Shown: positions 1 to 9,599, counted from the stretch's first letter. The stretch: 64,000 nucleotides of DNA from Staphylococcus sp. KG4-3 (GCF_033597815.2 NZ_CP166245.1:2480001-2544000), one strand, 5' to 3'. Program-made: numbers and translations. The notes: generated from the sequence alone by a model not told the origin.

Positions 1-1085
1 GAGAAAGTATAACCTAAATGTACATCTAGTAAATATAAAGTTAAGAAAGATAGACCATCAAGAATTGCATGAATTAAAAATAGTAATGGCGCTACAAATA
101 AGAATGAAAATTCTAAAGGTTCTGTAATACCTGTTAAGAAAGAAGTTAAAGCTGCTGATCCCATTAAGCCAGCTACTACTTTTTTATTTTCAGGTTTTGC
201 TGTGTGATAGATTGCTAAAGCTGCTGCTGGAAGACCAAACATCATAACTGGAAATTCCCCTTGCATAAATTTACCAGCTGTTAAATTACTACCTTCTTTA
301 ATTTGTTCAATAAATATACGTTGGTCACCGTGAATTATTTCGCCAGCTGCATTTTTCCAGGCGCCAAATTCAAACCAAAACGGTGCATGGAAAATATGAT
401 GCAAACCAAATGGAATCAACAAACGTTTAATAAATCCAAATAAGAAAACTGCGACCCCTGTATTTGAATCTAATAAACCTTCACTAAATGCGTTTAAGCC
501 AGATTGAATACTTGGCCATATTAATGCCATTGGGAACGCTAATACAAATGAAGTTGTTGCCATCATAATCGGTACAAAACGTTTACCAGCAAAGAAACCT
601 AAATAGGACGGTAGCGAAATGTTATAGAACTTGTTATAACACCACGCTGCTAATGCCCCAATAATAATACCGCCAAACACACCCGTTTGTAATGTAGGTA
701 TGCCTAAGACACTTGCATAACCACTTGCTGCGTCGTTAACATTGTCTGGCGTCACATGTAAAAATGCCCCCATCGTTTTGTTCATAATAACATAACCGAC
801 AAATGCTGCAATTGCTGCAACACCATCTCCACCAGCTAAACCTATCGCAACACCCAAAGCAAATATCATTGGTAAATTATCAAATATACTGCTTCCAGCG
901 CCTGCCATCATTTCGGCTACACTTTGAACACCAGCATTTTGAATAAATGGTAGATAGTGTTGTAGTTCCTCCCCTTGTATAGCTGTGCCTATTGCCAGTA
1001 ATAGCCCGGCAGCAGGTAAAATAGCGACTGGTAACATTAAAGCTTTACCTATACGCTGAAGCTGTCCAAATAGCTTTTTAAACAT
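1..1085 (-). CDS. ptsG: PTS glucose-specific EIICBA, N-terminal part (runs off the window)
   Basis: Membrane permease of the glucose phosphotransferase system, which imports and phosphorylates glucose. About 361 N-terminal residues are visible. They start [17 protein letters not shown] and include the EIIC motif [10 protein letters not shown] near the window edge, with about ten hydrophobic segments. The EIIB and EIIA domains expected in a staphylococcal PtsG lie outside the window. The ATG at 1083-1085 has a GGAAGGG ribosome site 11 nt upstream. The leader (1132-1202) carries a RAT-like sequence overlapping a terminator, so GlcT antitermination is the expected control. The symbol rests on the leader plus the EIIC sequence. 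Another glucose-family EIIC is possible but less likely. Confidence 0.9.
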   Translation of the reverse strand, partial: MFKKLFGQLQRIGKALMLPVAILPAAGLLLAIGTAIQGEELQHYLPFIQNAGVQSVAEMMAGAGSSIFDNLPMIFALGVAIGLAGGDGVAAIAAFVGYVIMNKTMGAFLHVTPDNVNDAASGYASVLGIPTLQTGVFGGIIIGALAAWCYNKFYNISLPSYLGFFAGKRFVPIMMATTSFVLAFPMALIWPSIQSGLNAFSEGLLDSNTGVAVFLFGFIKRLLIPFGLHHIFHAPFWFEFGAWKNAAGEIIHGDQRIFIEQIKEGSNLTAGKFMQGEFPVMMFGLPAAALAIYHTAKPENKKVVAGLMGSAALTSFLTGITEPLEFSFLFVAPLLFLIHAILDGLSFLTLYLLDVHLGYTF

Positions 1086-1131
1086 CTAAAAACATCCCTT
1101 CCAAAATATAATTTGATCGCTATTAGTGCGC

Positions 1132-1188
1132 AAAAAAAGGCATGAGCAAACAGACTATTCCCTATAGTCTTTCTGTTTGCTCATGCCT
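1132..1188 (-). terminator. Leader terminator of ptsG
   Basis: A 16-bp perfect stem (1138-1153 with 1173-1188) is followed on the minus strand by a run of seven U. It lies between the ptsG promoter and its start codon, so it acts as an attenuator. Its 5' arm overlaps the RAT at 1179-1202. Confidence 0.85.
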
Positions 1189-1202
1189 GCTTAACCAGTA
1201 AC
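1179..1202 (-). promoter_or_regulatory. RAT (ribonucleic antiterminator) for a GlcT-type regulator
   Basis: On the minus strand the sequence GTTACTGGTTAAGCAGGCAT (continuing GAGC) closely resembles the RAT of the B. subtilis ptsG leader. It overlaps the 5' arm of the terminator, so GlcT binding would prevent termination. glcT is not in the window. Confidence 0.75.
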
Positions 1203-1229
1203 ACGCAAAATAACGATATGTTTTTTTAC

Positions 1230-1258
1230 ATTATATAACGCTTTCATAAAATATACAA
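1230..1258 (-). promoter_or_regulatory. Sigma-A promoter of ptsG
   Basis: On the minus strand: -35 TTGTAT, 17-bp spacer, -10 TATAAT. The spacer contains TGAAAGCGTT, which matches the first part of a CcpA cre site but lacks the closing CA. Confidence 0.7.
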
Positions 1259-1315
1259 TATAAATTTTAATTTTTAATTTGTATAAGCTTATACAATTGC
1301 ACTAAATAACTCGTG

Positions 1316-2710
1316 CTAATAGCCAACTATAAGCGCAATTGACATGCCAATACAACAGATAATAATCCAAGATAAAATAATCTTCCAAGCAAACTTCAAC
1401 CATTGCGTATAGGTTATTTTACCTACCGCTAAGGCTCCCATCAAAATAGCTGACGTTGGAAATAATACATTACTAATTGCGTCACCGTATTGGAATGCTA
1501 ACACTGTAATTTGTCTATTAATATCTAACAAATCAGCAATAGGTACCATTAAAGGCATTGTAGTCAAGGCTTGACCAGATCCTGATGGTATAAAGAAATT
1601 GAGCATAAACTGTAATATAAACATAGCAATAATGACTAAAGAAGATGGTACACCCGCAAGTAAAGTTGTCATCCCATGCACAATACTATCAATAACTTGA
1701 CCATTTTCTAGAATAACAATAATACCTTTTGCAAATCCAACTATCATAGCACCAAACAGTATATCTTTCATCCCATCAATCATTGCATCAAATGTACCAT
1801 TTAATCCAAGGCCACCAATGAAACCAGCTAGTAGACCAGCTAGTATAAAGTTAGCGCTCATTTCATTAAATGACCAACCATACGTAAATATTCCATATAC
1901 ATTTAATATGATTACTATGACTATCAACCCTAAACCAACGGCTTGTCGCTTTGTAAAGCGCTCTACTTCTATTACACTATTTTTGTGACTTTCAACTTGT
2001 TCTAATTCGTATACTAAAGATTTAGACATATCACGTTTTACAGAACGTGCATATAACATAACTGAAGTGATTGCAGCAATTAGAATAAAGATATAAATAA
2101 TGGTACGTAGTCCCCACCCCGAAAACATCGGTAATTCTGCCACTGTTTGTGCTACTCCTACAGTAAAAGGATTTAACATTCCACCTATAAAACCACTTGC
2201 CGCTCCCAAAATAACCATTGCTGCACCGGTCAACGCGTCATAACCTAGTGTGCGTGCGATAATAATACCAATAGGAACAAAGATAATCGTTTCTTCTGCT
2301 AACCCTATTGAGAAGCCTAATATCGAAAAAATAGTCATAGTTAAAGGAATCATCAGTACTTTGTATGAACCTAGTGTTTGCATTGCTTTATTTACACCGT
2401 TTTCAAATGCACCAGTTTTATGTACAATACCAAACGCCCCACCTACTAGGAAAATATAAAATACAATTTCTCCACCACTAAGAAGACCTTCAGGTATAGC
2501 TCTAAAAATATCAAAGAATGATACGCCTTGTTGCTGAACTTGTTCATATGAACCTGATATAACTATAGTTTGTCCATCTTTCTTCTCTCTTGCATACTCA
2601 CCAGCAGGAATTAAATACGTCAATACGCTAGAAAAGATAATAATAAAGAGTAACAGTGCATACGTATGCGGTGTTTTTAATTGATTACCTTTAAATATTT
2701 TTTTAATCAT
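1316..2710 (-). CDS. YfcC/DcuC-like C4-dicarboxylate or amino-acid transporter
   Basis: A 464-residue membrane protein of the YfcC family (C4-dicarboxylate anaerobic carrier superfamily). It has about 12 hydrophobic segments. A polar loop near residues 45-60 follows the first membrane segment. The family-typical stretch FLVGGAFGIVHKTGAFE lies near residue 90, and the C-terminal half has PSGSGQALTTMPLMVPIADL. Substrates are not settled for this family: dicarboxylates, basic amino acids and peptides have all been proposed. The start has GGAGAGGATG upstream. It is transcribed alone. A weak CodY-like match lies about 100 bp upstream (2807-2821, 12 of 15). Confidence 0.8.
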   Translation of the reverse strand: MIKKIFKGNQLKTPHTYALLLFIIIFSSVLTYLIPAGEYAREKKDGQTIVISGSYEQVQQQGVSFFDIFRAIPEGLLSGGEIVFYIFLVGGAFGIVHKTGAFENGVNKAMQTLGSYKVLMIPLTMTIFSILGFSIGLAEETIIFVPIGIIIARTLGYDALTGAAMVILGAASGFIGGMLNPFTVGVAQTVAELPMFSGWGLRTIIYIFILIAAITSVMLYARSVKRDMSKSLVYELEQVESHKNSVIEVERFTKRQAVGLGLIVIVIILNVYGIFTYGWSFNEMSANFILAGLLAGFIGGLGLNGTFDAMIDGMKDILFGAMIVGFAKGIIVILENGQVIDSIVHGMTTLLAGVPSSLVIIAMFILQFMLNFFIPSGSGQALTTMPLMVPIADLLDINRQITVLAFQYGDAISNVLFPTSAILMGALAVGKITYTQWLKFAWKIILSWIIICCIGMSIALIVGY

Positions 2711-2875
2711 TTTTACATCCTCTCCAATTTAACTACACTATGTTATAAAATAATCAATGCACTATAATTCCTAAGCGTTATTGATGTATAATGCATGTTT
2801 TTTTGCTTTTGTCTGAAAATTTAGTTAACTCTATTATTCCATAGTCTGGATTTTTATCAATATCTTAATATATAT

Positions 2876-2926
2876 AAAAAGAGCGAGACACAAACCAAAA
2901 GTTACTTTGGTTTCGTGTTCTCGCCC
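2876..2926 (-). terminator. Terminator downstream of cidC
   Basis: A GGGCGAGAACAC / GAGCGAGACAC stem with a CCAAA-TTTGG inner part, followed on the minus strand by a U-rich run. It sits 120 bp past the cidC stop. The rest of 2711-3047 holds no gene that I can see. Confidence 0.8.
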
Positions 2927-3047
2927 TATAAAATTACTTATATCGTTTATCTTTGTTGACTATCTTTCAATAACTTATCTCATCAACTTTTATTATTAAG
3001 AAATATTTTAAAGATCTATCTATAGCGACTAACGCCTCATTGTTATT

Positions 3048-4790
3048 TTAGAAGAAACGTTTTACTGCTGTTGACATTGGTGGCAATTCATCCAAGTCTA
3101 ATTTTTTATCTTCAGTAATAGATCTAAACGCCCATTTACCATAGTTAATTGCCTCTTCATTTACAATTTTACCTGGTAAAGGTGCTGCATTTTCATCTAC
3201 ATAAACATTAACAATCGTTGGTTTATTTTCAGTCATAGCAGCTTCAACGACTTCATCAATTCTGTTTGGATCTTTAAGTGTATAACCAACTCCGCCACAA
3301 CTTTCAGCAAATTTTTCTAAGTCAATATCAGTGAAGTTAATAGCATATTCTAACTCACCAGCAGCTTGTTGTTCATATTTAATAAATGAAAGTTGTTCAT
3401 TATTTAATACAAATAATGTCATTGGTAAATCATACTGCACTGCAGTTGCAAAATCTTGCATGACCATATCAAACGCGCCATCGCCGATAATACCAACTAC
3501 TTGGCGATTTGGATACTCACGTTTGGCAGCTATTGCAGTAGGTAACGCACAACCCATAGTACCTAACCAGCTAGAAATAATAAATTTATTATTTACTGTT
3601 AAGTTTAAATAACGCGTAGACCAAACTGTTGCTGTACCGACATCTATAGAGAAGATGGCATCGTCTGTTCTAACTTTATTTATAGCATCCATTAAACGTT
3701 CGGGTCTAATAGGTTTACTGTCATTAGCCATATCTTCAGCCATCCAAGCATCCCATGTGGCTTTTCTTTCTAATGTTTTATTTAAGAAGTCGCGATCCGT
3801 AACGTGCTTAGCCATATCAGTTAATTGTAGCAATGCTAGTTTGCTATCGCCAAGAATGCCCACATTAACATCAAAACGGTGTCCAATGTTTTCTGGATTT
3901 GTATCAATTTGTATTGCTTTGATATTTTTCTTTGGTAAATAATCTACATAAGGATAATTAGTACCAACCATAATTAATAAATCCGCATCTTGCATCGTTT
4001 GGTATGCTGTTTTAGTACCTATTTTACCAAGGTTCCCTATGTTATAAGGGTGTGCATCAGGCAGAACTGTTTTTGCTGGTAATGTTACAATCGTTGGTAT
4101 CTTAAATGCTTCTATAAATTCACGGACTTCGTCTTTTGCATGCTGTGCACCAGTACCAAGTAATACTACTGGTTTTTTACTTTTATTAATGAGTTTAGCC
4201 GCTTTCTTTATAGTATTTGGTTTTGGTGCTACACGAGCTGGTGGCGCAGTATCTACTTTTTGGTTAGTAGTGTCTTTAACTTTGCGCGTCAATAAGTTGT
4301 TAGGCAAGATTAAAACAGATACACCTTTTTTCTCGTAAGCTGTACGTATTGCTTCGTTTACAATTCCAAAGATATCTTTATCATTTTCAGTTACTTGATG
4401 TTTATATACTGCTACATCATCGACCATTTTATTAACATCTGTTTCTTGGAAAGCTTTTGTTCCTAAAGCAGTACTGTCTGTTTGACCTGCTAAAATCAAT
4501 TGTGGCACATTATCCATTTTCGCATCGTACATACCATTTAATAAATGAATAACGCCAGGGCCGCCGATACTTAATGCGACACCGATTTTACCAGTTAATT
4601 TTGTATAACCCGCAGCAGCTAAACTTGCAACTTCTTCATGACGAACATGGACAAATTCAATATTATCTCTTTCCGTTCTTAAGCTATCAACCACTGCATC
4701 AATAGAATCACCAGGAATGCCATATAAGTGATCAATATCCCATGCTTGTAATGCTTTCACTAATGCTTCATTCGCTTTAATTTTTGCCAT
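3048..4790 (-). CDS. cidC: Pyruvate oxidase CidC
   Basis: A TPP- and FAD-dependent pyruvate:menaquinone oxidoreductase that converts pyruvate to acetate and CO2. It works on the inner membrane face during overflow metabolism. The 580 residues match staphylococcal CidC in length. The TPP-activating Glu is in RHEEVASLAAAGY (about residue 52), the FAD domain is central, and the Mg-TPP motif runs from GDG (436-438) to NN (463-464). I chose the ATG at 4790 (MAKIKANEAL) because AAAGGAG lies 11 nt upstream. A TTG 21 nt further up overlaps that site. It is last in cidA-cidB-cidC, and the LysR gene cidR lies upstream. In S. aureus, acetate and excess glucose induce the operon through CidR. Confidence 0.95.
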   Translation of the reverse strand: MAKIKANEALVKALQAWDIDHLYGIPGDSIDAVVDSLRTERDNIEFVHVRHEEVASLAAAGYTKLTGKIGVALSIGGPGVIHLLNGMYDAKMDNVPQLILAGQTDSTALGTKAFQETDVNKMVDDVAVYKHQVTENDKDIFGIVNEAIRTAYEKKGVSVLILPNNLLTRKVKDTTNQKVDTAPPARVAPKPNTIKKAAKLINKSKKPVVLLGTGAQHAKDEVREFIEAFKIPTIVTLPAKTVLPDAHPYNIGNLGKIGTKTAYQTMQDADLLIMVGTNYPYVDYLPKKNIKAIQIDTNPENIGHRFDVNVGILGDSKLALLQLTDMAKHVTDRDFLNKTLERKATWDAWMAEDMANDSKPIRPERLMDAINKVRTDDAIFSIDVGTATVWSTRYLNLTVNNKFIISSWLGTMGCALPTAIAAKREYPNRQVVGIIGDGAFDMVMQDFATAVQYDLPMTLFVLNNEQLSFIKYEQQAAGELEYAINFTDIDLEKFAESCGGVGYTLKDPNRIDEVVEAAMTENKPTIVNVYVDENAAPLPGKIVNEEAINYGKWAFRSITEDKKLDLDELPPMSTAVKRFF

Positions 4791-4876
4791 TATCAAAATA
4801 GCTCCTTTCAATATTCAAGTTGATTTCTAATATTTTTAATTAACTTCGCAATCTATTATCACTAAACAGTATTTAT

Positions 4877-5563
4877 TTAGTATAAGAAAAGGATCAGAAT
4901 AGGTAAGATGATTGAACTTAGAACTGCTGTTAGTATCATTCCAATAGAACTAAATGCACCAGATTCTAAATCTATTTCTAATGCTTGTGCAGTACCAAAA
5001 GCATGTGAAGCATTTCCATAAGTCAAACCTTTCGCAATTGAGGTTTTAAATTTACCTAATCTTAATAAATAAGAACCTAAAATACTACCAATCAATCCAG
5101 TAGTTACAATAAACATCACTGTAATAGTATCGATACCACCAAGTTGATGTGACACTTCTATGCCTACCGCAGCAGTCATTGACCTTGGTAACATTGTCAC
5201 GATCACTTCTTTTGAATATCCTAATATTTTTAATACACTATATACGAATATGAAATTTAACATCACTGCTGTCAGCACGCTACTAAAAATAATACTCGCG
5301 TTTTGTAGTATTTTATGGCGATTTTGATAAAGTGGAAATGCTAAACAAACAACAGTGCAATTCAATAAATAATGGATCCATTTTCCACCAGTCATATAAT
5401 CTTGATAATCTTCATTAAATAATAGAAGTACAATAATAATTCCTATAGACGATATTAATGCCGGGTTTAAAAATGGCGTTTTATATTTCACCTGTAATTT
5501 TTTGGCACCTATAAACATAGCTAGTGTTAAAACAATCATTAAAAAGCCTTTTAAAAACATCAT
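4877..5563 (-). CDS. cidB: CidB, LrgB-family antiholin-like membrane protein
   Basis: A 228-residue LrgB-family membrane protein. Motifs include [15 protein letters not shown] near residue 35, [20 protein letters not shown] near residue 125 and the closing [16 protein letters not shown]. It works with CidA in programmed cell death, lysis and pyruvate or overflow-metabolite traffic. The exact molecular role of LrgB proteins is still debated. Its ATG directly abuts the TAG of cidA with no gap, so the two are probably translationally coupled. cidC follows 86 bp downstream. Confidence 0.92.
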   Translation of the reverse strand: MMFLKGFLMIVLTLAMFIGAKKLQVKYKTPFLNPALISSIGIIIVLLLFNEDYQDYMTGGKWIHYLLNCTVVCLAFPLYQNRHKILQNASIIFSSVLTAVMLNFIFVYSVLKILGYSKEVIVTMLPRSMTAAVGIEVSHQLGGIDTITVMFIVTTGLIGSILGSYLLRLGKFKTSIAKGLTYGNASHAFGTAQALEIDLESGAFSSIGMILTAVLSSIILPILILFLY

Positions 5564-5950
5564 CTAATTTTGTCCATTCCCGTATCGCGCAGTTTTAACC
5601 ATTTTCTCAGCTATAAAACCAGAAATTAATGCGACACAACATGTTCCTAAAATAATCATTGAAAAGAATAGTATAAAATTCAAGTTAATATCAGACACGA
5701 CATCCATAACACCAACTACTGATGGTACAAAGAAAAACACCATCGTCGTAAGGAAAAAGTTAGAGCCTTCACTGACCCATTTTGACGGAATTATTTTAAA
5801 CTGTAATAAAAGGAAAAATACAAGTAATCCTACAATGCTACCTGCAATTGGTATATGCAATACGCTCTGAATTACATTGCCTATATAAGTAATCCCCATA
5901 ATTAATAATACTTGCAGTAAAACTTTTGATACCTTCTTTGATATTTGCAA
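5564..5950 (-). CDS. cidA: CidA, holin-like protein
   Basis: A 128-residue LrgA/CidA-family protein with four hydrophobic segments and the family motifs [20 protein letters not shown] and [12 protein letters not shown]. It is the proposed holin partner of CidB and promotes murein hydrolase activity and lysis. The start is a TTG (MQISKKV) with AAAGGA 9 nt upstream. Nearby ATGs are out of frame. It is the first gene of cidABC, and the 360-bp upstream region holds candidate CidR and CcpA sites. Confidence 0.92.
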   Translation of the reverse strand: MQISKKVSKVLLQVLLIMGITYIGNVIQSVLHIPIAGSIVGLLVFFLLLQFKIIPSKWVSEGSNFFLTTMVFFFVPSVVGVMDVVSDINLNFILFFSMIILGTCCVALISGFIAEKMVKTARYGNGQN

Positions 5951-6069
5951 TATTCATCATCCTTTATTGCATTATTATTTTAAACTTTATTGATTACATC
6001 TCTTAGTATAAGACTCTTAATCATATAATAAAAATATTGATTTTTAATATTACTTATTACTTTTATGAA

Positions 6070-6083
6070 TGGAAGCGATTTAT
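6070..6083 (-). promoter_or_regulatory. Partial cre site upstream of cidA
   Basis: TGGAAGCGATTTAT matches 7 of the 9 fixed positions of the CcpA cre consensus, but the closing CA is missing. CcpA control of cidABC is known in S. aureus. This site is only a candidate. Confidence 0.35.
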
Positions 6084-6105
6084 TTAATTATATTTAGCTA
6101 TACGT

Positions 6106-6134
6106 ATTCCATATTAATTAATATTAATTGGAAT
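6106..6134. promoter_or_regulatory. Candidate CidR operator (ATTCCA-N17-TGGAAT)
   Basis: A 29-bp sequence has matching outer half-sites ATTCCA and TGGAAT around an AT-rich middle. It sits about 155 bp upstream of cidA, between cidA and cidR. LysR-type regulators bind such dyads, but assigning this one to CidR is inference from position. Confidence 0.4.
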
Positions 6135-6186
6135 TATGGTTATGAGAGATTAAATTTCTATTTGATAGATTATATATTTATTAGAT

Positions 6187-6238
6187 AAAAAAAGAGAGAG
6201 ACAACGAAAACACAATGTACAAAATTGTTTTCGTCGCC
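6187..6238 (-). terminator. Terminator downstream of cidR
   Basis: An imperfect stem, GGCGACGAAAACAAT with its complement AGACAACGAAAACAC, is followed on the minus strand by seven U. It separates cidR from cidABC, so the operon probably has its own promoter. Confidence 0.75.
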
Positions 6239-6311
6239 CCATCTGCTATGAACAATGTCTTTTTAAATAAAACTTTCTTAAAAGTAGTGTGGTACTTTAC
6301 AAATTATTTTT

Positions 6312-7187
6312 TTATAAACGTTCTTTCATAAATTCAATCCATTTTCTTGTTGCGTGACTAAGATATTTATCTCGCTTCCAAATAACTCCCAATTCCCAAC
6401 GCATACCTGGATCATCAATTGTAATATTTTTAAAGCTACCGTCTAATAAATTCACAATATTTTCTGGTAATATGCTTACGCCTAAGTGCGCACTTAATAA
6501 ATTCTCTATAAAATTCCACTGCGAAATTTTAGATATTGTTTTTGGTACATAACCAGCGTTTTTTGCCGCTTCAATAATTTTATCATTTAGATAAAAGTCC
6601 TCATTAAATAAGATAAAATCTTCATCCTTTAACATAGCCATATTAATCTGTTCTCTATTCGCTAGTCTATGTTCTTTATTTACTACTAATTTTAAGTCTT
6701 CTTGATAAAGTGGTATAGAATGAAAAATATCTTGGTCTACGGGTATCGTTGTAATACCAATATCAATTTCGTCATTGATTAATTGTGTCTCAATCATTTT
6801 GCCGCCTTTTTCAACAAGATTGTAGGTGACATTTGGATATTCTTGATGAAACTCTCCTAAGATATGTATAAACTTATTCATGTTCATTACTGCCGATAAT
6901 CCAATACTTATATGGCCTGTTTCTAATCCTAACAAACTATTAATTTCTTTTGGTAAATCTTTATATAAAGTTAAAATTTCTTTACATTTTTTGTAAAATA
7001 CTTTTCCAGCATCAGTTAATACGAGTTGTCTCTTACTACGATCGAAAAAAGTCATATTAAGTTCTTTTTCTAAATCTTTTATTGCTTTGCTAATCGTAGG
7101 CTGAGCAATATATAGTGATTTTGAAGCGTTAGTCATTCCTTTTTGATCTACGACTTCGACAAAATATTTCATATGTTTAATATCCAT
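6312..7187 (-). CDS. cidR: LysR-type regulator CidR
   Basis: A 291-residue LysR-family activator. The N-terminal winged helix-turn-helix (about residues 1-60) contains GMTNASKSLYIAQPTISKAI. The effector domain spans about 90-290 with VNKEHRLANREQI and LLSAHLGVSILPENIV. In S. aureus CidR responds to acetate and weak acid and activates cidABC and alsSD. Here it lies directly upstream of cidABC in the same orientation, as in other staphylococci. The ATG has AGAGGTG upstream. Confidence 0.92.
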   Translation of the reverse strand: MDIKHMKYFVEVVDQKGMTNASKSLYIAQPTISKAIKDLEKELNMTFFDRSKRQLVLTDAGKVFYKKCKEILTLYKDLPKEINSLLGLETGHISIGLSAVMNMNKFIHILGEFHQEYPNVTYNLVEKGGKMIETQLINDEIDIGITTIPVDQDIFHSIPLYQEDLKLVVNKEHRLANREQINMAMLKDEDFILFNEDFYLNDKIIEAAKNAGYVPKTISKISQWNFIENLLSAHLGVSILPENIVNLLDGSFKNITIDDPGMRWELGVIWKRDKYLSHATRKWIEFMKERL

Positions 7188-7293
7188 ATGTTTACACCTC
7201 TACTTGAAACATAATTAATACTGTACAGTATACGTATAATTTCTAATAATTCAATCACATACTTTATATAGTCATTCACAAACTTCCAGTATA

Positions 7294-7328
7294 AAAATCA
7301 GAGCGGAACACCTATAATGTCCCGCTCC
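7294..7328 (-). terminator. Terminator downstream of the NhaC antiporter gene
   Basis: GAGCGGAACA pairs with TGTCCCGCTC around a short loop, with a U-rich run on the minus strand. Confidence 0.75.
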
Positions 7329-7368
7329 TTCATAAAATTTACAGCTATTGCACTATTGTATTTATGCT

Positions 7369-8844
7369 TTATGCTAAATTTGTATCATTTGGTGGAGATT
7401 GTTCCGGTTGTTCACTCTCTGTTTCATCTAAACCGATAATTTTAAAACCGATATAACCAAATATAATCGAAATGATTGGTACAGTATAATTTAAAATAGC
7501 AAACGGCGCATATTCTACCACTGAAACGCCTAAAGTTGATGCAATAAAGACACCACATGTATTCCAAGGTACGAACACAGATGTCAATGTTCCACCATCT
7601 TCTAAAGCTCTAGATAGATTTTTCGGATGCAGTTTCTTATCTTTAAACGTATTTATATACATGCGCGATGGCACGATAATTGATATATATTGTTCAGAAC
7701 AGGTAAAGTTTGTTCCAATACACGATACAATAACAGACGCGATCAATGATCCCGTAGATTTAGCCACTTTTAAAATAACAGCAATTAACGCTGTGAGCAT
7801 ACCAGAATATTCTAGGACACCCCCAAAGGTCATTGCAACAAGTGTCAGTGATATCGTATAGAACATTGATTCCAATCCACCGCGATTGAACAATTCATCT
7901 ACTAATTTATTACCTGAATCAATTGTATAACCTGTTTGCAGAGCTGTAAGTGCTTCTGTAATAGAGCCACCTTGTAAAAATATCTGTGCAAAGAACCCTA
8001 ATATAATACCTACACAAATTGCTGGTATTGCAGGCACTTTTACTACAACGAGTGCAATTACAATAATTGGTATAAGTAATAGCCATGGTGTAATTAAAAA
8101 ATTATCTTGCATCGTCGCAAGAATGTCTTTTATGTTTTTTGCGTCAAAATTTCTTCCACCAAAGCGTTGTCCTATAAAGAAAAAAGCAATTAATGAAATA
8201 ACTAATGCTGGAATCGTCGTATAAAACATATGCTTTATATGAGCAAACAAGTCAACACCAGTTAATCCAGAAGCTAAGTTCGTAGTGTCCGATAGTGGGC
8301 TCATCTTATCACCAAAGTATGACCCGCAAATCACTGCACCAGCCACCATACCTGGTGATATACCCATACTAATGCCAATACCCATCGATGCGACCCCCAC
8401 AGTCGCCATCGTCGACCAACTACTGCCTATAGCTAAAGCTACAATGCCACATAAGATAATAACAACTGATAAAAAGTATCTTGGGTCTATCAGTTGTAAT
8501 CCATAGTAAATCATTGTAGCGACTACACCACTGCCTATCCACGATCCTATTACCAACCCTACAAGTATAATGATTACGATTGCTGGTAAAGCATGACGAA
8601 TCCCCTTATACATCATTTCTTCAACTTCGCTAAATTCATAACCGTGTAACATTGTGATTAGTATCGCTACAGCTGTTCCTATTAATAAAGGAATATGTGG
8701 TTCCTTTTCTAATACTGCAACTGTAAAAAGCATTGCTGCAATCATCGTCACTAACGTAACGATTGCCGAAACAAAACCTAACGGCTTTTTAACCTTGTGC
8801 TTACTACTATTGTCTTTAGTGTTTCTACTAAAAATAATAGCCAC
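7369..8844 (-). CDS. nhaC: NhaC-family Na+/H+ antiporter
   Basis: A membrane protein of up to 491 residues in the NhaC family, with about 11 hydrophobic segments. It resembles NhaC and the MleN-type malate-lactate antiporters. Family stretches are IGSSWSTMATVGVA, GAVICGSYFGDKMSPLSDTT and FTCSEQYISIIVPSRMY. It exchanges Na+ for H+, and an organic-acid variant is possible. The start is unusual. The outermost GTG at 8842-8844 lies inside a perfect AAAGGAGGTG ribosome site (8851-8842), so it is too close to be used. ATT codons at 8838 and 8835 are correctly spaced, and no ATG, GTG or TTG follows soon. Coordinates give the outer limit. Confidence 0.85.
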   Translation of the reverse strand: MAIIFSRNTKDNSSKHKVKKPLGFVSAIVTLVTMIAAMLFTVAVLEKEPHIPLLIGTAVAILITMLHGYEFSEVEEMMYKGIRHALPAIVIIILVGLVIGSWIGSGVVATMIYYGLQLIDPRYFLSVVIILCGIVALAIGSSWSTMATVGVASMGIGISMGISPGMVAGAVICGSYFGDKMSPLSDTTNLASGLTGVDLFAHIKHMFYTTIPALVISLIAFFFIGQRFGGRNFDAKNIKDILATMQDNFLITPWLLLIPIIVIALVVVKVPAIPAICVGIILGFFAQIFLQGGSITEALTALQTGYTIDSGNKLVDELFNRGGLESMFYTISLTLVAMTFGGVLEYSGMLTALIAVILKVAKSTGSLIASVIVSCIGTNFTCSEQYISIIVPSRMYINTFKDKKLHPKNLSRALEDGGTLTSVFVPWNTCGVFIASTLGVSVVEYAPFAILNYTVPIISIIFGYIGFKIIGLDETESEQPEQSPPNDTNLA

Positions 8845-9131
8845 CTCCTTTGTTAGTTAAATCATACTCAAGTTGAGAAACACTTTCAATACTTCCTTTA
8901 TTATTTAAATTTATATTTAATTTTAATTTTTATATTCACTGAATTACATTAATTATAATTAAAAAATATCTGCTACAGTTTTTCTTTAAGTATTTGTTGA
9001 AGAAAATTACAGTTGTATGGCATATATTTCAAACATATTAAAGTTATTTGTAATAATAGTTTATCTTATTGTACTTTTTACTCTAGCTACTTATGATAAA
9101 TATATAATTTTAAAAATGTCTGGAGTAATGT

Positions 9132-9562
9132 ATGAATATTAAAAAAACATAGTAAACACATTTATTGCGACTACGATACTTATGACTGGGACAATAACCT
9201 TCCAAACAACACATGAAAATCAAAATGCTAATGCAGCAGTTAATTATTATAGTAAAAATCAATGTACATGGTATGTATTTAATAAAAGAGCGAGCGTGGG
9301 TAAACCTGTACCCAATAGTTGGGGCAATGCTAAAAATTGGTATTATAAAGCAAAAAACAGTGGATATCGTGTAGGTAGAGTGCCCGCGAAGCGAGCGGTA
9401 ATGCAATCAACTGTTGGCACATATGGACATGTTGCTTATGTAGAAACTGTTTATAAAAATGGCAGTATTAAAGTATCCGAATATAATTACAATCGTCCTC
9501 TAGCTTATGGCACAAGAATATTAAGTAAATCAGCAGCTGCCAAATATAACTATATCTATTAG
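9132..9562 (+). pseudogene. Secreted CHAP-domain amidase, frameshifted in an A7 tract
   Basis: The intact part encodes a CHAP cysteine amidase/endopeptidase of peptidoglycan. The catalytic Cys is in NQCTWYVF, the His in YGHVAYVE, and the acidic/Asn position in SEYNYNRP. The ATG at 9132 follows TGGAGT with good spacing but meets a stop after six codons. Adding one A to the run of seven A at 9141-9147 restores a textbook secretion signal: MNIKKNIVNTFIATTILMTG, then an ANA cleavage site before AVNYY. The downstream ATG at 9182 would leave the signal without its positive n-region. This is a real frameshift, a phase-variable switch or a base-calling error. The frame from 9182 onward is otherwise intact. 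Confidence 0.75.
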
Positions 9563-9599
9563 AAAACTACGTAAGATAATTTTCTAATAGATATAGTTA
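9547..9599. repeat. 20-bp perfect inverted repeat at the end of the CHAP gene
   Basis: TAACTATATCTATTAGAAAA at 9547-9566 is repeated in inverted form at 9580-9599 with a 13-nt loop. The left arm includes the stop codon. There is no U-run directly after it. A conventional terminator follows at 9617. Confidence 0.8.

Noticed and set aside
2807..2821. CodY box upstream of the YfcC gene
   Set aside because: Only 12 of 15 positions match in very AT-rich sequence.
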